A DNA stretch of 64,000 bases, from assembly GCA_014898415.1 (NCBI GenBank), contig RCTD01000009.1, forward strand, positions 1,178,001-1,242,000, in the 5' to 3' direction. Both the position numbers and the translations under genes were made by a program. Shown here in pieces: positions 50,649 through 61,029 of the stretch. Each line of letters starts with the position of its first letter. The stretch's first letter is position 1. The notes under the pieces were generated by a model. That model was not told where the DNA came from. It made no database searches and saw only the letters and a list, made by a program, of their open reading frames with translations. Source of the DNA: Stromatinia cepivora. Lineage: Eukaryota; Ascomycota; Leotiomycetes; Helotiales; Sclerotiniaceae.

Positions 50649-50962
50649 TTTGGTATTTTGTACCCTTAATTATTCTATGTATGAGAATGAAAGAGCAAAG
50701 CAAATCAACAACAATGATACTCCACCAGTGCTCTTATGCTGCAGATTTATTTCTAGTGGGGTGATGGTGGGATGAAAGAGTCAAGCTATCTTTCAGTGAT
50801 CGTTATCGCTATGCGTCAAATTTATTACAGGATGTATACAGGATGTAACAGGGGCTTCCAACAATTCCAAGCCGCTAAAACTTTTTAACTTTTTTGTAAA
50901 TCCTGGCCAAAATTTATAATTTATATTTGCGAAATCACTTCAATTCATCAATCAATCAAGAA
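50649..50962. promoter_or_regulatory. Divergent promoter region, ALDH / ESF2
   Basis: The 314 bp between the two start codons must serve both genes. No specific binding site stands out; a direct near-repeat, CAGGATGTATACAGGATGTAACAGG, lies at 50828-50852 (an imperfect tandem CAGGATGTA), and an AT-rich stretch is at 50880-50935. Confidence 0.4.
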
Positions 50963-51931
50963 ATGGCGACAAGGAAGCATAATGATTTCCTAGATTTGGA
51001 GGAGAGTGATGGAAATGAGAGTCAAGGATATAATTCAGAAGTAGAAGAATTAAAAAAAGGTGGTAGAAGTTTGAAGAGGAGAAAGGTGGAGGATGATCAG
51101 AGTGACGACGAAGATATCGAGCAGAACAGCGACAATGAAGAACAAGACGCTGAGGATGAAGTAATCGAAGAAGCATCTAAAGATATTGAATTGAAATCGA
51201 AACCGAAGAAGATTTCGAAAGAATTGGAATTACCAGGAGTTTCTAGGCCACTCACGAAAAAGAATCTTGTCGCAAGCGCTGCCGCTATCAAAAAGTCTGG
51301 TGTTGTCTATCTCTCCCGAATACCACCTTTCATGAAACCGACAAAATTAAGATCACTTCTTGAACCATACGGTGACATCAACCGCATATTCCTGACGCCT
51401 GAAGACCCCGCTTCGCACACAAGACGAGTACGCAATGGAGGAAATAAGAAGCGGTCTTTTGTGGATGGATGGGTAGAATTTGTGAATAAAGCGGATGCGA
51501 AGAAGGTGTGCGAACTGCTGAATGCGAAAACGATCGGAGGTAAAAAAGGAAACTACTATCACGACGATGTATGGAATCTGCTATACCTGAAGGGTTTCAA
51601 ATGGAACAATTTGACGGATCAGATTGCGGCAGAGAATGCGGAAAGAACAAGCAGGATGAGAGCCGAAATTAGCAAGACGACGAAGGAGAACAAGGAGTTT
51701 GTACAAAATGTCGAACGCGCGAAGATACAGGAGGGAATGGAGGCCAAGAAAGCCGCGAAGAGAAGAAAGGACGATGATGTCGATGTCACGAAGGATGGAA
51801 ATGTGGAGGGTAAGAAGCAGAAGAAAGATGCCGATAGGCCCATGTGCTTCAAGCAAAATGCTCCAGCATTGAAGAGCAAGGCTCAGAACCAGACAGATCA
51901 GGTGAAAAGGGTTCTAAGTAAGATTTTCTAG
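50963..51931 (+). CDS. ESF2: Pre-rRNA-processing protein Esf2/ABT1 type
   Basis: An intron-free 322-residue protein. I chose the second ATG (MATRKHND), since it starts the conserved acidic/basic N-terminus; an upstream in-frame ATG at 50927 is possible. Residues 1-110 are charged (EELKKGG...KRRK, then EDDQSDDEDIEQ). An RRM fold runs from about 113 (GVVYLSRIPPFMKPTKLRSLLEPYG) to 205, with the family insert RVRNGGNKKRSFVDGWVEF and the hallmark LYLKGFKWNNLTDQIAAENAERTSRMRAEI after it. The C-terminus is a Lys-rich coil. Esf2 acts in the nucleolus in the small-subunit processome, stimulating Dbp8 and 18S rRNA maturation in yeast. Complete and intact. Confidence 0.95.
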   Translation: MATRKHNDFLDLEESDGNESQGYNSEVEELKKGGRSLKRRKVEDDQSDDEDIEQNSDNEEQDAEDEVIEEASKDIELKSKPKKISKELELPGVSRPLTKKNLVASAAAIKKSGVVYLSRIPPFMKPTKLRSLLEPYGDINRIFLTPEDPASHTRRVRNGGNKKRSFVDGWVEFVNKADAKKVCELLNAKTIGGKKGNYYHDDVWNLLYLKGFKWNNLTDQIAAENAERTSRMRAEISKTTKENKEFVQNVERAKIQEGMEAKKAAKRRKDDDVDVTKDGNVEGKKQKKDADRPMCFKQNAPALKSKAQNQTDQVKRVLSKIF

Positions 51932-51970
51932 ACTAATCAAATACACCGCGAAGGGAGTGTCGTCGCGATT

Positions 51971-52652
51971 CTATCCCCATGTTGTACTCCTCAATGATGC
52001 AAAGAACACTTCTAATGACTCTAACAAATGCTTGTTGTGCTCTGCTTTCGACCATCCCCCTTGCATCTCTTGTGCTGCTGCATCAACAGCATTTCGAAAT
52101 GCGTCAAAATTCCTTCGCAATCCCTCCACGTTGATGTTTCTTCCCGAAGTGGCGGCATCTTTTTCCAACTTTTCCACTTGTTTTTCGGCCATAGCACAAC
52201 ATGGCTTGGAGGTTTTCATCCAGACTCTCAATGAGCTTAACATTGGAGATAGCCCTCGTGCCCAGCTTTTCGTACTTTTTTATATCTTGTCTGAATCTGG
52301 GAAGATGCATTTCTACATCTCTCCAAATGATTCGCAAGACGCTGTGAGCAGTAGGCATGCTATACAAAGGGCTTGCCCGGTGTGTGGTCCAGTCATGAAT
52401 TGTGGCTGCCACTCTGTTCTCGTGGTCTGGCTCGTAACATCGTGGGTCTGTTTTTGCAATGATTCCAGTACGTTGTTGAAGGGCTTGGATTTCTCCATCT
52501 GTATGAATTTCGGCCCAACCTGGGGGCAGTGGACCGCGGCTAGGATTTAGTTTTGTTCTTTGGTGTGTGGCGACGTTGTAGTAGAACTTCGTCCCATCGC
52601 AGCACTCTCTTTGCTCCCACCACTCGGGATTAGATATTGTTGCGTCGATCAT
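51971..52652 (-). pseudogene. WW-domain-like small protein, frameshifted
   Basis: From an ATG at 52652 (MIDATISNPEWWEQ) one frame runs to about 52,200, then a different frame continues from about 52,215 to a stop at 51971. The first part has two WW-like segments: WWEQRECCDGTKFYYNVATH, in which the second Trp is replaced, and LPPGWAEIHTDGE, also degenerate. The second part is helical and charged (MAEKQVEKLEKDAATSGRN ... WSKAEHNKHLLESLEVF), with an NVKLIESLDENLQAM run just before the break. No intron signals lie at the break. A single-base indel or sequence error is likely; if restored, it would be about 227 residues. WW domains bind Pro-rich peptides; whether these do is doubtful. Confidence 0.5.
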
Positions 52653-53713
52653 TGAATGTATTGTAATGATGGTTACTTCGTGTGTTCTGTTCTTCTTGTC
52701 GTTTTGATTGAACTCTTTAATGCAGTTTCTAGAACGATCGTTTTCTGTCTTTTGTATTCTTGTCTTCACCAGTAATTTACTACCATAGAAAATAGCACTC
52801 CACTCATAGCTTCTAAATGATATTGTAATGATGAAGATACAATCATAGGGTGGGAAATTCAAGCCTTTTTAGAAAGACGCATGATGAATCCTTCCTTGCC
52901 AGTCACAGTTGATTTATATGTTTGGTTTCAGTGCGTAAGTGATTGTTCTTTACTCTTCATTAATACTATCTCACCTTTTCTCCTTCTGGGATATACCGTT
53001 AATGCCTTTCCTTCACCCAAAACCTGAGTCCCTAGTCTGCTCATTTTTCTGGATGCTATTCAATAATATCTCACTTGATTTGATACATTATTAAAACAAG
53101 TGCCAATACAAACTCAAAAATGGACATCGGATCATAGATCTATCTCAACTTCGATATCGAGATGTGTAACAATCCCTAACCTAAAAGGCCACAGGATTCT
53201 AGTACTTAATAGCAAATTCAACTTCTTCGAACTCTTGTTTCCCTTCATTGGCTTAAAAATCCCAAACAGCCATGTGTAGGTTCCTCAAGCAGCCTTCGGG
53301 TCATACTCTCATCTTGCAGCTTTCCAACAACAGCACTCTACGGAAAGTTCAAGAGTTCTTGCCACAATTTTTGCCTTACCCTTTGTCATATTCACACCAC
53401 CCATAATAGTCCTATCTCGTCCTTCTGGCATATTCATCACCACATTAGTTTGTGGGGGGCTTCACACGCTGTTTCCGCACCCATCTTGTGCCCTGGAGTT
53501 AACAGTATTTACCACTGTTTATTTTTCTTCACAAATTATTGATTTACTAAGCCTTAAATTGCATACGTCTTCCACATAGAAGTCTCTTGACCATCTCCCT
53601 TCAACTTGTCTCAAGAACGCTCAGTCCCTTTTACGATACTCCCACGAGTCTGCCCTATGTTCTCCGCCAGTCTTTGCCTGCTCCCAGCCCCTTTCTCTCC
53701 ATTTCCTTATGGA
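52653..53713. other. Intergenic, no supported gene
   Basis: A frame open further upstream to 52862 on the minus strand is probably promoter or 5' leader of the WW-like gene. Nothing coding is seen from 52870 to 53700. Confidence 0.45.
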
Positions 53714-54007
53714 CTATGATCGTTTCTCCTTCTTTTGCAAGTCTGTGGAACCCTTCTCAATGCCTTCGAGAAGTTCATCTACATCCGTCCACCAGTTCTT
53801 GTTCCGGTCATTCATTGCTTCCAGCCATCGCTCTAACCTAAGAACTTCTCCTTCGAGATATACAGTTATCTTCTTTTGTTCTTCGAATGTCAATTGAGGG
53901 GCGACTCTGACTTGCGGATTTGCAGGGATTTTGTAATTTCTTGAGGGAGTCGAACGACATTGTTGCGAGTGGTTGCAATGGGACTTGGAGCCCGAAAACA
54001 TTCCCAT
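53714..54007 (-). CDS. Small Trp-containing helical protein (about 97 aa)
   Basis: A single complete frame starting MGMFSGSKSH. After a Ser/Pro-rich start it is helical: EEQKKITVYLEGEVLRLERW, then LEAMNDRNKNWWTDVDELLE, ending in a charged tail. The segment NWWTDVDELLEGIEKGSTDLQKK resembles NWRKHVDGLFRGFRKDAVTLQ in the next gene (55121-55627), and more weakly the proteins at 59275-59532 and 59953-60291. I do not recognise the family. Complete, but support rests on similarity to those neighbours. Confidence 0.55.
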   Translation of the reverse strand: MGMFSGSKSHCNHSQQCRSTPSRNYKIPANPQVRVAPQLTFEEQKKITVYLEGEVLRLERWLEAMNDRNKNWWTDVDELLEGIEKGSTDLQKKEKRS

Positions 54008-55120
54008 ATTGTCTAACTTTATACTGTGTTACTTGAAAGTCTCAGCAAGGAGAGCAGTATTCATAATCCTCCGATGGTTATGCACTCGTGATATATATCT
54101 TGATCGTTCAATGTTTGCTAGTCAGTGATCATGGCTGCACTGACATTTAATTGGTATTAATATATGACTAACTAACAAACTCTAGTCACCGCTCATTATT
54201 AGTAACAGTTAGAACATGCGATTCATTATTCCAGTTTATTTCATAATTTATACAAGTTTGTGCACAACAACCAACAATGAGCTTTACCTTTGTACAGAGG
54301 TTGAAAGGGTAAGTATTATAAGATATTTTTTATCCACACATTACTGTTTTTCTTATCTTTTGATATTGCTTTAAATAATTTGAATAAATATTGAACTGTT
54401 CCCCTTCAAATTTTAAGATTTTAATCGAATTTGAGGATTTCAATGAAATTTCAACAATTTCAATAATTTAAAGCTTTTGAAATTTATACAATTTATAAAA
54501 TTTGTATAACCTTTTTCAATAAATCACAAATAACTTTAGAATAGATTTTTTGAATAAAAAATTAAATATTTTGAATAATTTTGAATAAAAAATTGAGAAT
54601 TTACAATATTTTCTTCATATAGATTTCATTATACAAATTTTCAATCAGTGTAATGATATTATTAATTAAAGCCCTTGTAGGTGAAGCAAGCACGGCCATT
54701 TTTTTGGTGTGTTTTACAATACTTTCCCCATCAACCTCCGTAAAGACCTCCACAACCTCATGCATGGCAAATAAATACAGCACCTAAGAGTCATTTTTTG
54801 GAGGCTATCACTAAGTAAGGCATTGATAATATGCAAGGTTCAGATTACATAACCATGTGCAAAAGAAATGGCGTCTTACTAATGCCAGTTCAGCTTTTGT
54901 AATTACTCGATTTGCTAAGTGACAAAGTTTTCTACCTAATTTGAACTGTGTCCTTCCGATAAAGTCGCTTGTCCCGGAGACCTTCCATCTAATCAACATT
55001 CCACCCTGTTCCTCCCTGGTTTCCCTGACCTGCCTGGTCTCCTTCACCTCCCCCCCATACCTGGTTTCCCTGGTCTCTTTCATCTTCCTTCTCTATTTGA
55101 TCGTCACGATTGTCCTGGAC
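54008..55120. other. Intergenic with AT-rich patch and decaying purine/pyrimidine repeat
   Basis: At 54330-54600 the DNA is AT-rich with TTTGAATAAAAAATT-type short repeats. From about 54,990 the plus strand becomes strongly pyrimidine-rich, with degenerate CCTGGTTTCCCTG-like units that continue into the C-terminal part of the next gene. Two short minus-strand frames here (54601-54783 and 54811-55083) have no support. Confidence 0.45.
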
Positions 55121-55627
55121 CTAATTAGCTCCCCAACCTCCTTGCCCACTCTTGTCTCCCTTGTCTCTCCTATCGTCCTCAGTTTCATGGAATCCCTGAC
55201 CTCCTTCGCCTCCGTCCTTATTTGCCTGTATTCTCTTGCCTCCTTGTGCTGTCTGTCCTCCCTGGTATCCTCGGTCGCTGTTTTCATACCCATTTCTGTT
55301 ACTTCCGCTGGTCTGACATCCCGGCCCTTCAAAGCTAGATGATGGCTCATCATATCTAGGGGATCCAATTGTGGCCCTGTAGTTCGCTTCTTTGTCTTCG
55401 ATACTTCTTTGCAGCGTTACAGCATCCTTCCTAAATCCTCGAAATAAGCCATCTACATGCTTCCGCCAATTTGCATCTATTGCCCTTTCGGATTTGACAT
55501 GGCTGGCTATATTCCTTTTCTCCGCAGCAACCTCATTTTTAAGAGCTTTCACAGCTCCTTCACGGCCTGCGATCTGTATCTTTTGCCGGTGTTCGAGTGG
55601 CGTTCGACTGAAAGACAAAGTGGGCAT
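55121..55627 (-). CDS. Small helical protein with Gly/Gln-rich tail (168 aa)
   Basis: One complete frame, MPTLSFSRTPLEHRQKIQ onward. Residues 20-95 are charged and helical (REGAVKALKNEVAAEKRN, then NWRKHVDGLFRGFRKDAVTLQ), resembling the 53714-54007 product. Residues 100-168 are a low-complexity tail rich in Gly, Gln, Asp and Arg (YQGGQTAQGGKR, DRRDKGDKSGQGGWG), encoded by a degenerate purine-rich repeat whose traces extend past the stop codon to about 54,990. The stop may therefore have moved during repeat decay. Function unknown. Confidence 0.55.
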   Translation of the reverse strand: MPTLSFSRTPLEHRQKIQIAGREGAVKALKNEVAAEKRNIASHVKSERAIDANWRKHVDGLFRGFRKDAVTLQRSIEDKEANYRATIGSPRYDEPSSSFEGPGCQTSGSNRNGYENSDRGYQGGQTAQGGKRIQANKDGGEGGQGFHETEDDRRDKGDKSGQGGWGAN

Positions 55628-55765
55628 GATCTAGAGGATAGATAGTTGAATAATCTATGCCTCAGTAACTGAATGATGGACTGAAAAACACTTAAATTGC
55701 TCCTTCTCTGTGTTACTACGAAGCCGTAGTTGCGATGCAAAAGTAGAGTATCCCACAGGTCACCT

Positions 55766-56218
55766 TCACATAATATATAGTTCAAGATGCATAGAGTTTG
55801 CATATTTGTCAACATCGCACGGCACTGCTACTATGAAGAGATGACTATTAAAGTACAAGTCTTGCTCCCGCCAAATATAATCAGCCTTGGGTGGGTATGA
55901 CTGAAAATAACTAGCAAGAATGTTTGAATCCATGACTCTGGGTAGCAATGAGGTAGTGGTCGGATCGGCTTCAATACTATAATTTTCTAAAATCCAGTAC
56001 CTATTTAGGGGTTGAGATGCAGGTGAAAGTGCCCTCTTATTTGCTTTGGTTCGTTTTGTACTTGTATCTGCACATAGTATCGATACACATCTGATACATT
56101 CTATCGTTGCTGTAATACAGTAATTACCTTTAGTGATTATTACTATGAATGGTAACGCTGTGTTTTTTTCCCTGAAATTTTTTAAAATAACAAGCGGCAA
56201 GACATATCTAGGCTGCAA
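55766..56218 (-). CDS. Hypothetical protein, weak support
   Basis: A 150-residue frame with no recognisable domain. The C-terminal half (YWILENYSIEADPTTTSL, then YPPKADYIWREQDLYF) is composed like a real protein, while the N-terminal part is not. It could be the last exon of a longer gene or a chance frame. No introns or neighbours help. Confidence 0.25.
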   Translation of the reverse strand: MQPRYVLPLVILKNFREKNTALPFIVIITKGNYCITATIECIRCVSILCADTSTKRTKANKRALSPASQPLNRYWILENYSIEADPTTTSLLPRVMDSNILASYFQSYPPKADYIWREQDLYFNSHLFIVAVPCDVDKYANSMHLELYIM

Positions 56219-56400
56219 CTACGACTCTTTTTTCCAGAACTAACCTAATGTTTCCCACCAAGCTCCCTGCTAAGCTGCTGCAGCCTTACGTTTTATACTG
56301 CCCTAAAATTGCCATTATGCTGGGAAGGAAAGATTACTTGAATGGTGAAAGTCGTGTTTCTATATCCTATTAAAACTTATTCCAAAAACTCAGCCAAATA

Positions 56401-57854
56401 TCATCCACATCTGATCTCGAAGTCAAGATTATACCATAATGGCCACAAAGGCTTCGGCTCCAACATCTCCTCGCCGGCCCCCATTTTCCCATTCTTATTC
56501 TTGCCCCAGACAGCTCGAGGCTCTTCCAGAGGCTGACCAGTTTTCTTATCGTACTTTTCCACATCATGATATCTGGTAGAGAAAATCTCCACGCCCAAAA
56601 GAGTGGGATTCTGCAGACTATCTCTGCGTTGAGCCAAGATCCATCCGATGCCCTTCCCATTCGGCGTTCCCAAAAGCGCAGTGCCGTGACCGCTTTCATC
56701 ACCCATTAGTATTTTACAGCCCCACGGTGTAAGTTTTGTGCCTCTTTCGCCCAGGATCTCCTCAATGACTTCAATCGTTTCTTCGTTGGTGATGTGACAT
56801 TGGATCACGTGGTTCAGATTTGTGAGTGGTGTTTTATGCGATGCACATTCCTCCGACCACTCCAGGAAGGTTATATCGGACCAGGCTTGTAAGTCTGGAG
56901 CAAGTGGATGGTCGATTCCCTTCTCTAATTCTGCATGGTATGGGCTGAGGGAGTCGGTAGCAATGATCATACCATCCTATAAGAAGTTTATGTTATTAGT
57001 TGTTATCAAATAGATGCGACCAATCTGGCCACTCAACACGGAAATCTGGAGCCTTATGCGATATTGTGTAGTAACTTCCTTATTTCAAATAGCAACAGCA
57101 ACATTGCCACTCGTGATTCCCCCAGGAATGGTTACTGCTGCGAAAATCCACCGTTACATATGTCAGGAATTCAGCTCACCATTGCGTTCATTGGTAATGA
57201 CCCATGGTTCCCTAAAACTGGTCAGCTTTTTGTACTTAATCATTTGATTTCATTCTGGCAAAGTTTGTTTGGAGGAGGAAAAACGGCAAAATCAAAGGAA
57301 TTAGTGGTTGTGAATTTGTCGCTTCGGGAAAGGGGTTGTAGAACAACTTTCAAAAAACATCAAAACACAATTGGGATACAATTCCTGAAACAAAAGACTC
57401 CCAATGAACTTCAAAAGTCGCAGAATTTTAGCTGCTGCTTGTAGAGGATCATAATTTGCCGAGATCAAAACACAGAAACCTAATTATGCAGTATATATCT
57501 ACCAGTGTGTAGAAATGAAATAGTAAAGCTTACATTAATAGTCTGTCCGATTGAATTGGTGGATACATTGCTGTGCATAGCCTGGATCCCACTCCAGGCA
57601 ACTCCGAACATTAATTTATTGATCTTCCCGAGATGCACCCATAGAGGGAATGCAGCTTTCACTGGAACGCGGCAGTTGTTGGACTCCCATCCATTCTCTT
57701 CCATTGATTCTGGCGTTTGGAAAGCCTTCCGAGCTGTATAAGATCCTTGAAATCCGTCATTTTTGTCGATCATTTCCAGCATTTTTGTACCGCAATCCAT
57801 TGCCTTCAGGTAGGTTTGCATTGGGCCTAGCTGGGGTAGGTTGGTGTTCTGCAT
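56401..57854 (-). CDS. Uncharacterised two-exon fungal protein (298 aa)
   Basis: Exons are 57534-57854 and 56401-56976, joined by GTAAGC and TTATAG in phase 0, exactly 299 codons. The start is MQNTNLPQLGPM; an in-frame ATG lies eight codons upstream. Exon 1 has LKAMDCGTKMLEMIDKND then KAAFPLWVHLGKIN; exon 2 has DGMIIATDSLSPYHAELEKG, GCKILMGDESGHGTALLGTP and KGIGWILAQRRDSLQNPTLL. No membrane segment or signal peptide. It reads like a soluble enzyme or binding protein, but I know no family for it. The intron (56977-57533) is 557 bp, about five to ten times the size of others in the window, and may hold an old insertion. Confidence 0.65.
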
Positions 57855-57878
57855 AATCGTAATAAGCTTATTGAACAA

Positions 57879-59274
57879 ATATGAAGTGTAAAATGTGTTT
57901 TGTTTACAGGAAGGTGCAGTTAATCACATAGCCGGAACTCATTTCATTTCATTTCATGATTCATCTGTTTAGGCATATATCAAGGTGGTTGTGAGAAGTT
58001 GTCGAGTGTTCTCACACCTCAAGTCCTCAAAGGCACCACACCTCATAGACAAATAAATATGTGAAAATGGAATTGTTTTCAAGCTCACAAAAATACTTCA
58101 ATACCTCACAAAAATCTATAATCCTATTAATGATACAATTCAAATACAAGTAGAACATAAAATTAGTCTCAAAGCAGCAGTCAAAATCTGAGGGCATTGA
58201 GTAGGATTTTTGTGCTACTTGCACAAAAGGCGTGAAGTACACTCAAGATTCCGTATCATATTATTTATCATAGCTAACTAGCTACTTCTAATATACCTCA
58301 TCAATAGGGTCTCAAACGAAACTCGCTCTGGGAGTACAGTTCTGAAGGGTGTGAATCATGTGACTCTTGGTATATGATTTCATTCGACACCTTTCGGTTC
58401 TTGACAAAGGCGTATGATCTCGCAGTGTGCTATATTCCTCGCGAAGTCGTGTGTTGTCACTATCTGATGTTTCCGGTTTTTTGCAGTGACGTACATTTTC
58501 ATCATTTAGTGCTTTTGGTTCGACTCTGAGACTATTAGATGTGTTTTCTGGTGCTGGTGGTTACTTGGCTGGAAGCACAACTACTTCGGGAGCTCTGCGG
58601 TGGGCTGGCAGACTGGGGGCATTGTGTTTTTGATGTAAGTGAACAACACGAAAGAATGTGAATTATAATGAAGAGATTTCATAAATGATATTGGATAGTG
58701 TTAAGTGATGCTGTTCTGTATAAGATGGAGATCGGTATATTTCATGTTTCATTGTGTACATATTCATGAGTCAACAATATGTAAAAACCTTAATGCATCT
58801 TAACAAATTTAAATCTATACAGTCTCAGTTGTTGTTCATGTATATTGCGAAGGAATTTTTATGCAAAGTATAGCAAATAGCAATCAATAGTATTTTAGTG
58901 GTGAATCATAAATCGAAAGGAATGGCAACCATGAGTTTAGAGCGTGTTTTGAAGTAAGTGTGGTCTGATTGTCACGTAAAACAATTGAATCGAGTGTTTA
59001 TCTGGCTCTTCACGCCCAAATCATTGTGAGTAGAACCATATTATGATAATATTCTCAATATTAACTTACATCTGATTCCGACATTGCTTCCGTACAGCCG
59101 GAATCCTAAGCAACCGCATTGCGGTTTCCATTTTCTCTATTGCTCCTTATTTCATTTAGATTTATATCTCATAACTCCGAATCCAATACATTAAAACCTA
59201 AATCGTACATTCTACCAAAAATCCAGCCATCAAAAGCCCCAAACCTCTTCATTCCAACACCATAAGTATTTTAT
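57879..59274. other. 1.4-kb intergenic region
   Basis: No supported gene on either strand. A short repeated CATTTCATTT motif lies at 57938-57957. Confidence 0.5.
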
Positions 59275-59532
59275 CTACCCTCTAATCGCTCTCTCCAACA
59301 TATCCACCCTCTTCTTCCCCTCCGCAGCCATCTTTTCCACCTTTCCCAAATCTTCCCAAAGTTCCTTTGCTACAGCAAACCACTAATCTCTTTCCTTCCT
59401 CAAACGATCGATTTCCTGCTGTTCACTTTCCAACGGATGAAAGTGTCTATGAGTGATATGTGGGATGATCGGTGGCGAGTAGCAATAAGGTGTGTGTCCT
59501 AGGGGACAGTATAGAGAGGGCAGTCTAAGCAT
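59275..59532 (-). pseudogene. Small helical-protein pseudogene with one nonsense codon
   Basis: From an ATG at 59532 to a stop at 59275 the frame has 85 codons, broken only by TAG at codon 50 (59383-59385), in the context GAT TAG TGG. Its partner family has Trp or Trp-Trp in this position, so TGG to TAG is the likely change, a G-to-A transition. The C-terminal half, WFAVAKELWEDLGKVEKMAAE then KKRVDMLERAI, is helical and akin to the WRKLAKRM...LAKKFADMVKELDED segment of the gene at 59953. One mutation away from a complete frame. Confidence 0.5.
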
Positions 59533-59952
59533 TATTATTGTTGATGGGGGGAATATGAAGTGAGTTGAATGGGGTTCACAAATGGTGATTTGGTGGATTG
59601 GGATGAACAGATAAAGGGAGCGTGATATAGTTGATACTCTGATTTATATCAAAAATATCTCGCCAATGTTCTGGCTTGTTTGTGCAAATATTACTCATTA
59701 TTTTGAGATATGATTCATACTACAGGTACAATCTTTTTGATTGATACTTTATTAAAATCTACACACAAACACGTATCATATATACGTGCGTGACTCCCAA
59801 GCCCCGGTCACATCAATACCCCTGTCGGTCATATCGACTCCTGAAACTACTGGGTATGTATATATAGTCTAAGAGTTGATAGCCTCTAGTACTTCAACTT
59901 CTAATCTCATCCAGGCTTCTATCTCATCCACATCCCTATCATTCCCAAACTA

Positions 59953-60291
59953 ATGCCCTTTTACTCAAACTACTCTAATTATCATTTGCTCCCTAGACAT
60001 CCCATTTTTTACATTCCTCCCACTCATCACATCCACCTCGCTCAACCATCTTCTATCGTCAACATGTCCCCTCCAACCTACCAAGAACCTGCATCGGTCA
60101 AGAAGACATGGAATCCCCCGCCACCTTCACCACAAACTCCATCAGAGCTAGCACGCCGTCTCCGAGGCGAACGAGCTGACTGGCGCAAGCTCGCCAAGAG
60201 AATGAGTGAACAGCATCTCGATCTCGCGAAGAAATTCGCGGATATGGTTAAGGAATTAGATGAGGACATTCAGAGAAGGAATAATGTTTGA
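59953..60291 (+). CDS. Small Pro-rich helical protein (112 aa, or 75 aa from second Met)
   Basis: A complete frame. The start may be 59953, with a Tyr/His/Pro-rich leader, or the ATG at 60064 (MSPPTYQEPASVKKTW), whose context is better. A Pro-rich piece, PPPPSPQTPSELARRLRG, is followed by a charged helix, ERADWRKLAKRMSEQHLDLA, KKFADMVKELDED. It resembles the neighbouring pseudogene and the two small genes at 53-55 kb. It may be a peptide or scaffold protein; function unknown. Confidence 0.5.
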   Translation: MPFYSNYSNYHLLPRHPIFYIPPTHHIHLAQPSSIVNMSPPTYQEPASVKKTWNPPPPSPQTPSELARRLRGERADWRKLAKRMSEQHLDLAKKFADMVKELDEDIQRRNNV

Positions 60292-61029
60292 GCTGGAGGA
60301 GACTAAGTGCAGTTGAAATGCAGGGGTAAAGACTTGAGTTTTTCTAGGTCGTGTTTTGGGTTAGATCAAATGCATTGTTTTATCTTCCAAAATTCATATA
60401 TTCATCTGGATCGATTTAGCAACTAAAAATCCAGCGATACAACTATGATGTAGCATAGCATCATGATCGATGTTTGAGTTTGGATATACGTGTAATTGTT
60501 GGTATTTGGAGAAACGAAACCCAACTTCAGGAGTGGTGAGTGGGTCAGTAAGTAGTATCGCCAAACAAATGAGCAGCTGCCTTACTCACTAGCAAACAAT
60601 TTACAAAGTTCAAAAGGTAATGCGTTTTGGACCAGTGAAGTTGTTGATTCTTAATACTGAATTCTTATTTCCAAAGGACTGTATCTCATCTTAACTCTTA
60701 ACTCGTCTCATCACACTGATATTAAGCCCTCCTTGTACCAGCCACCTAGCTATCAGCCTTCAAGTACGCTCTTTTCCAATCATTTTCCGGCTCAAGTAAA
60801 AAGAAAAAGAGATGCAAATCCAGAAACCCCATCCATCCAACCGCCCAATGCATAAAAATAACGCCATAGACACTCGAGATTAATTTCAGTATTCCATCCG
60901 CACTTAACCGCTCACATGCGCGCAAATGCTTAACATCTCCCTCACCTCATTTCCCCTGCCCCCATCGAGCTCAAGCCTCCACCTGGAACACTAGACTTCA
61001 ACCCCATCAAATCCTTAATCATTCCCGCT
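60292..61029. other. Intergenic, convergent 3' ends
   Basis: No gene is seen between the small plus-strand gene and the chitin synthase stop codon at 61030. Confidence 0.5.

Noticed and set aside
54601..55083. Two short minus-strand frames
   Set aside because: They have no shared motif, and the second is driven by the decayed purine/pyrimidine repeat.
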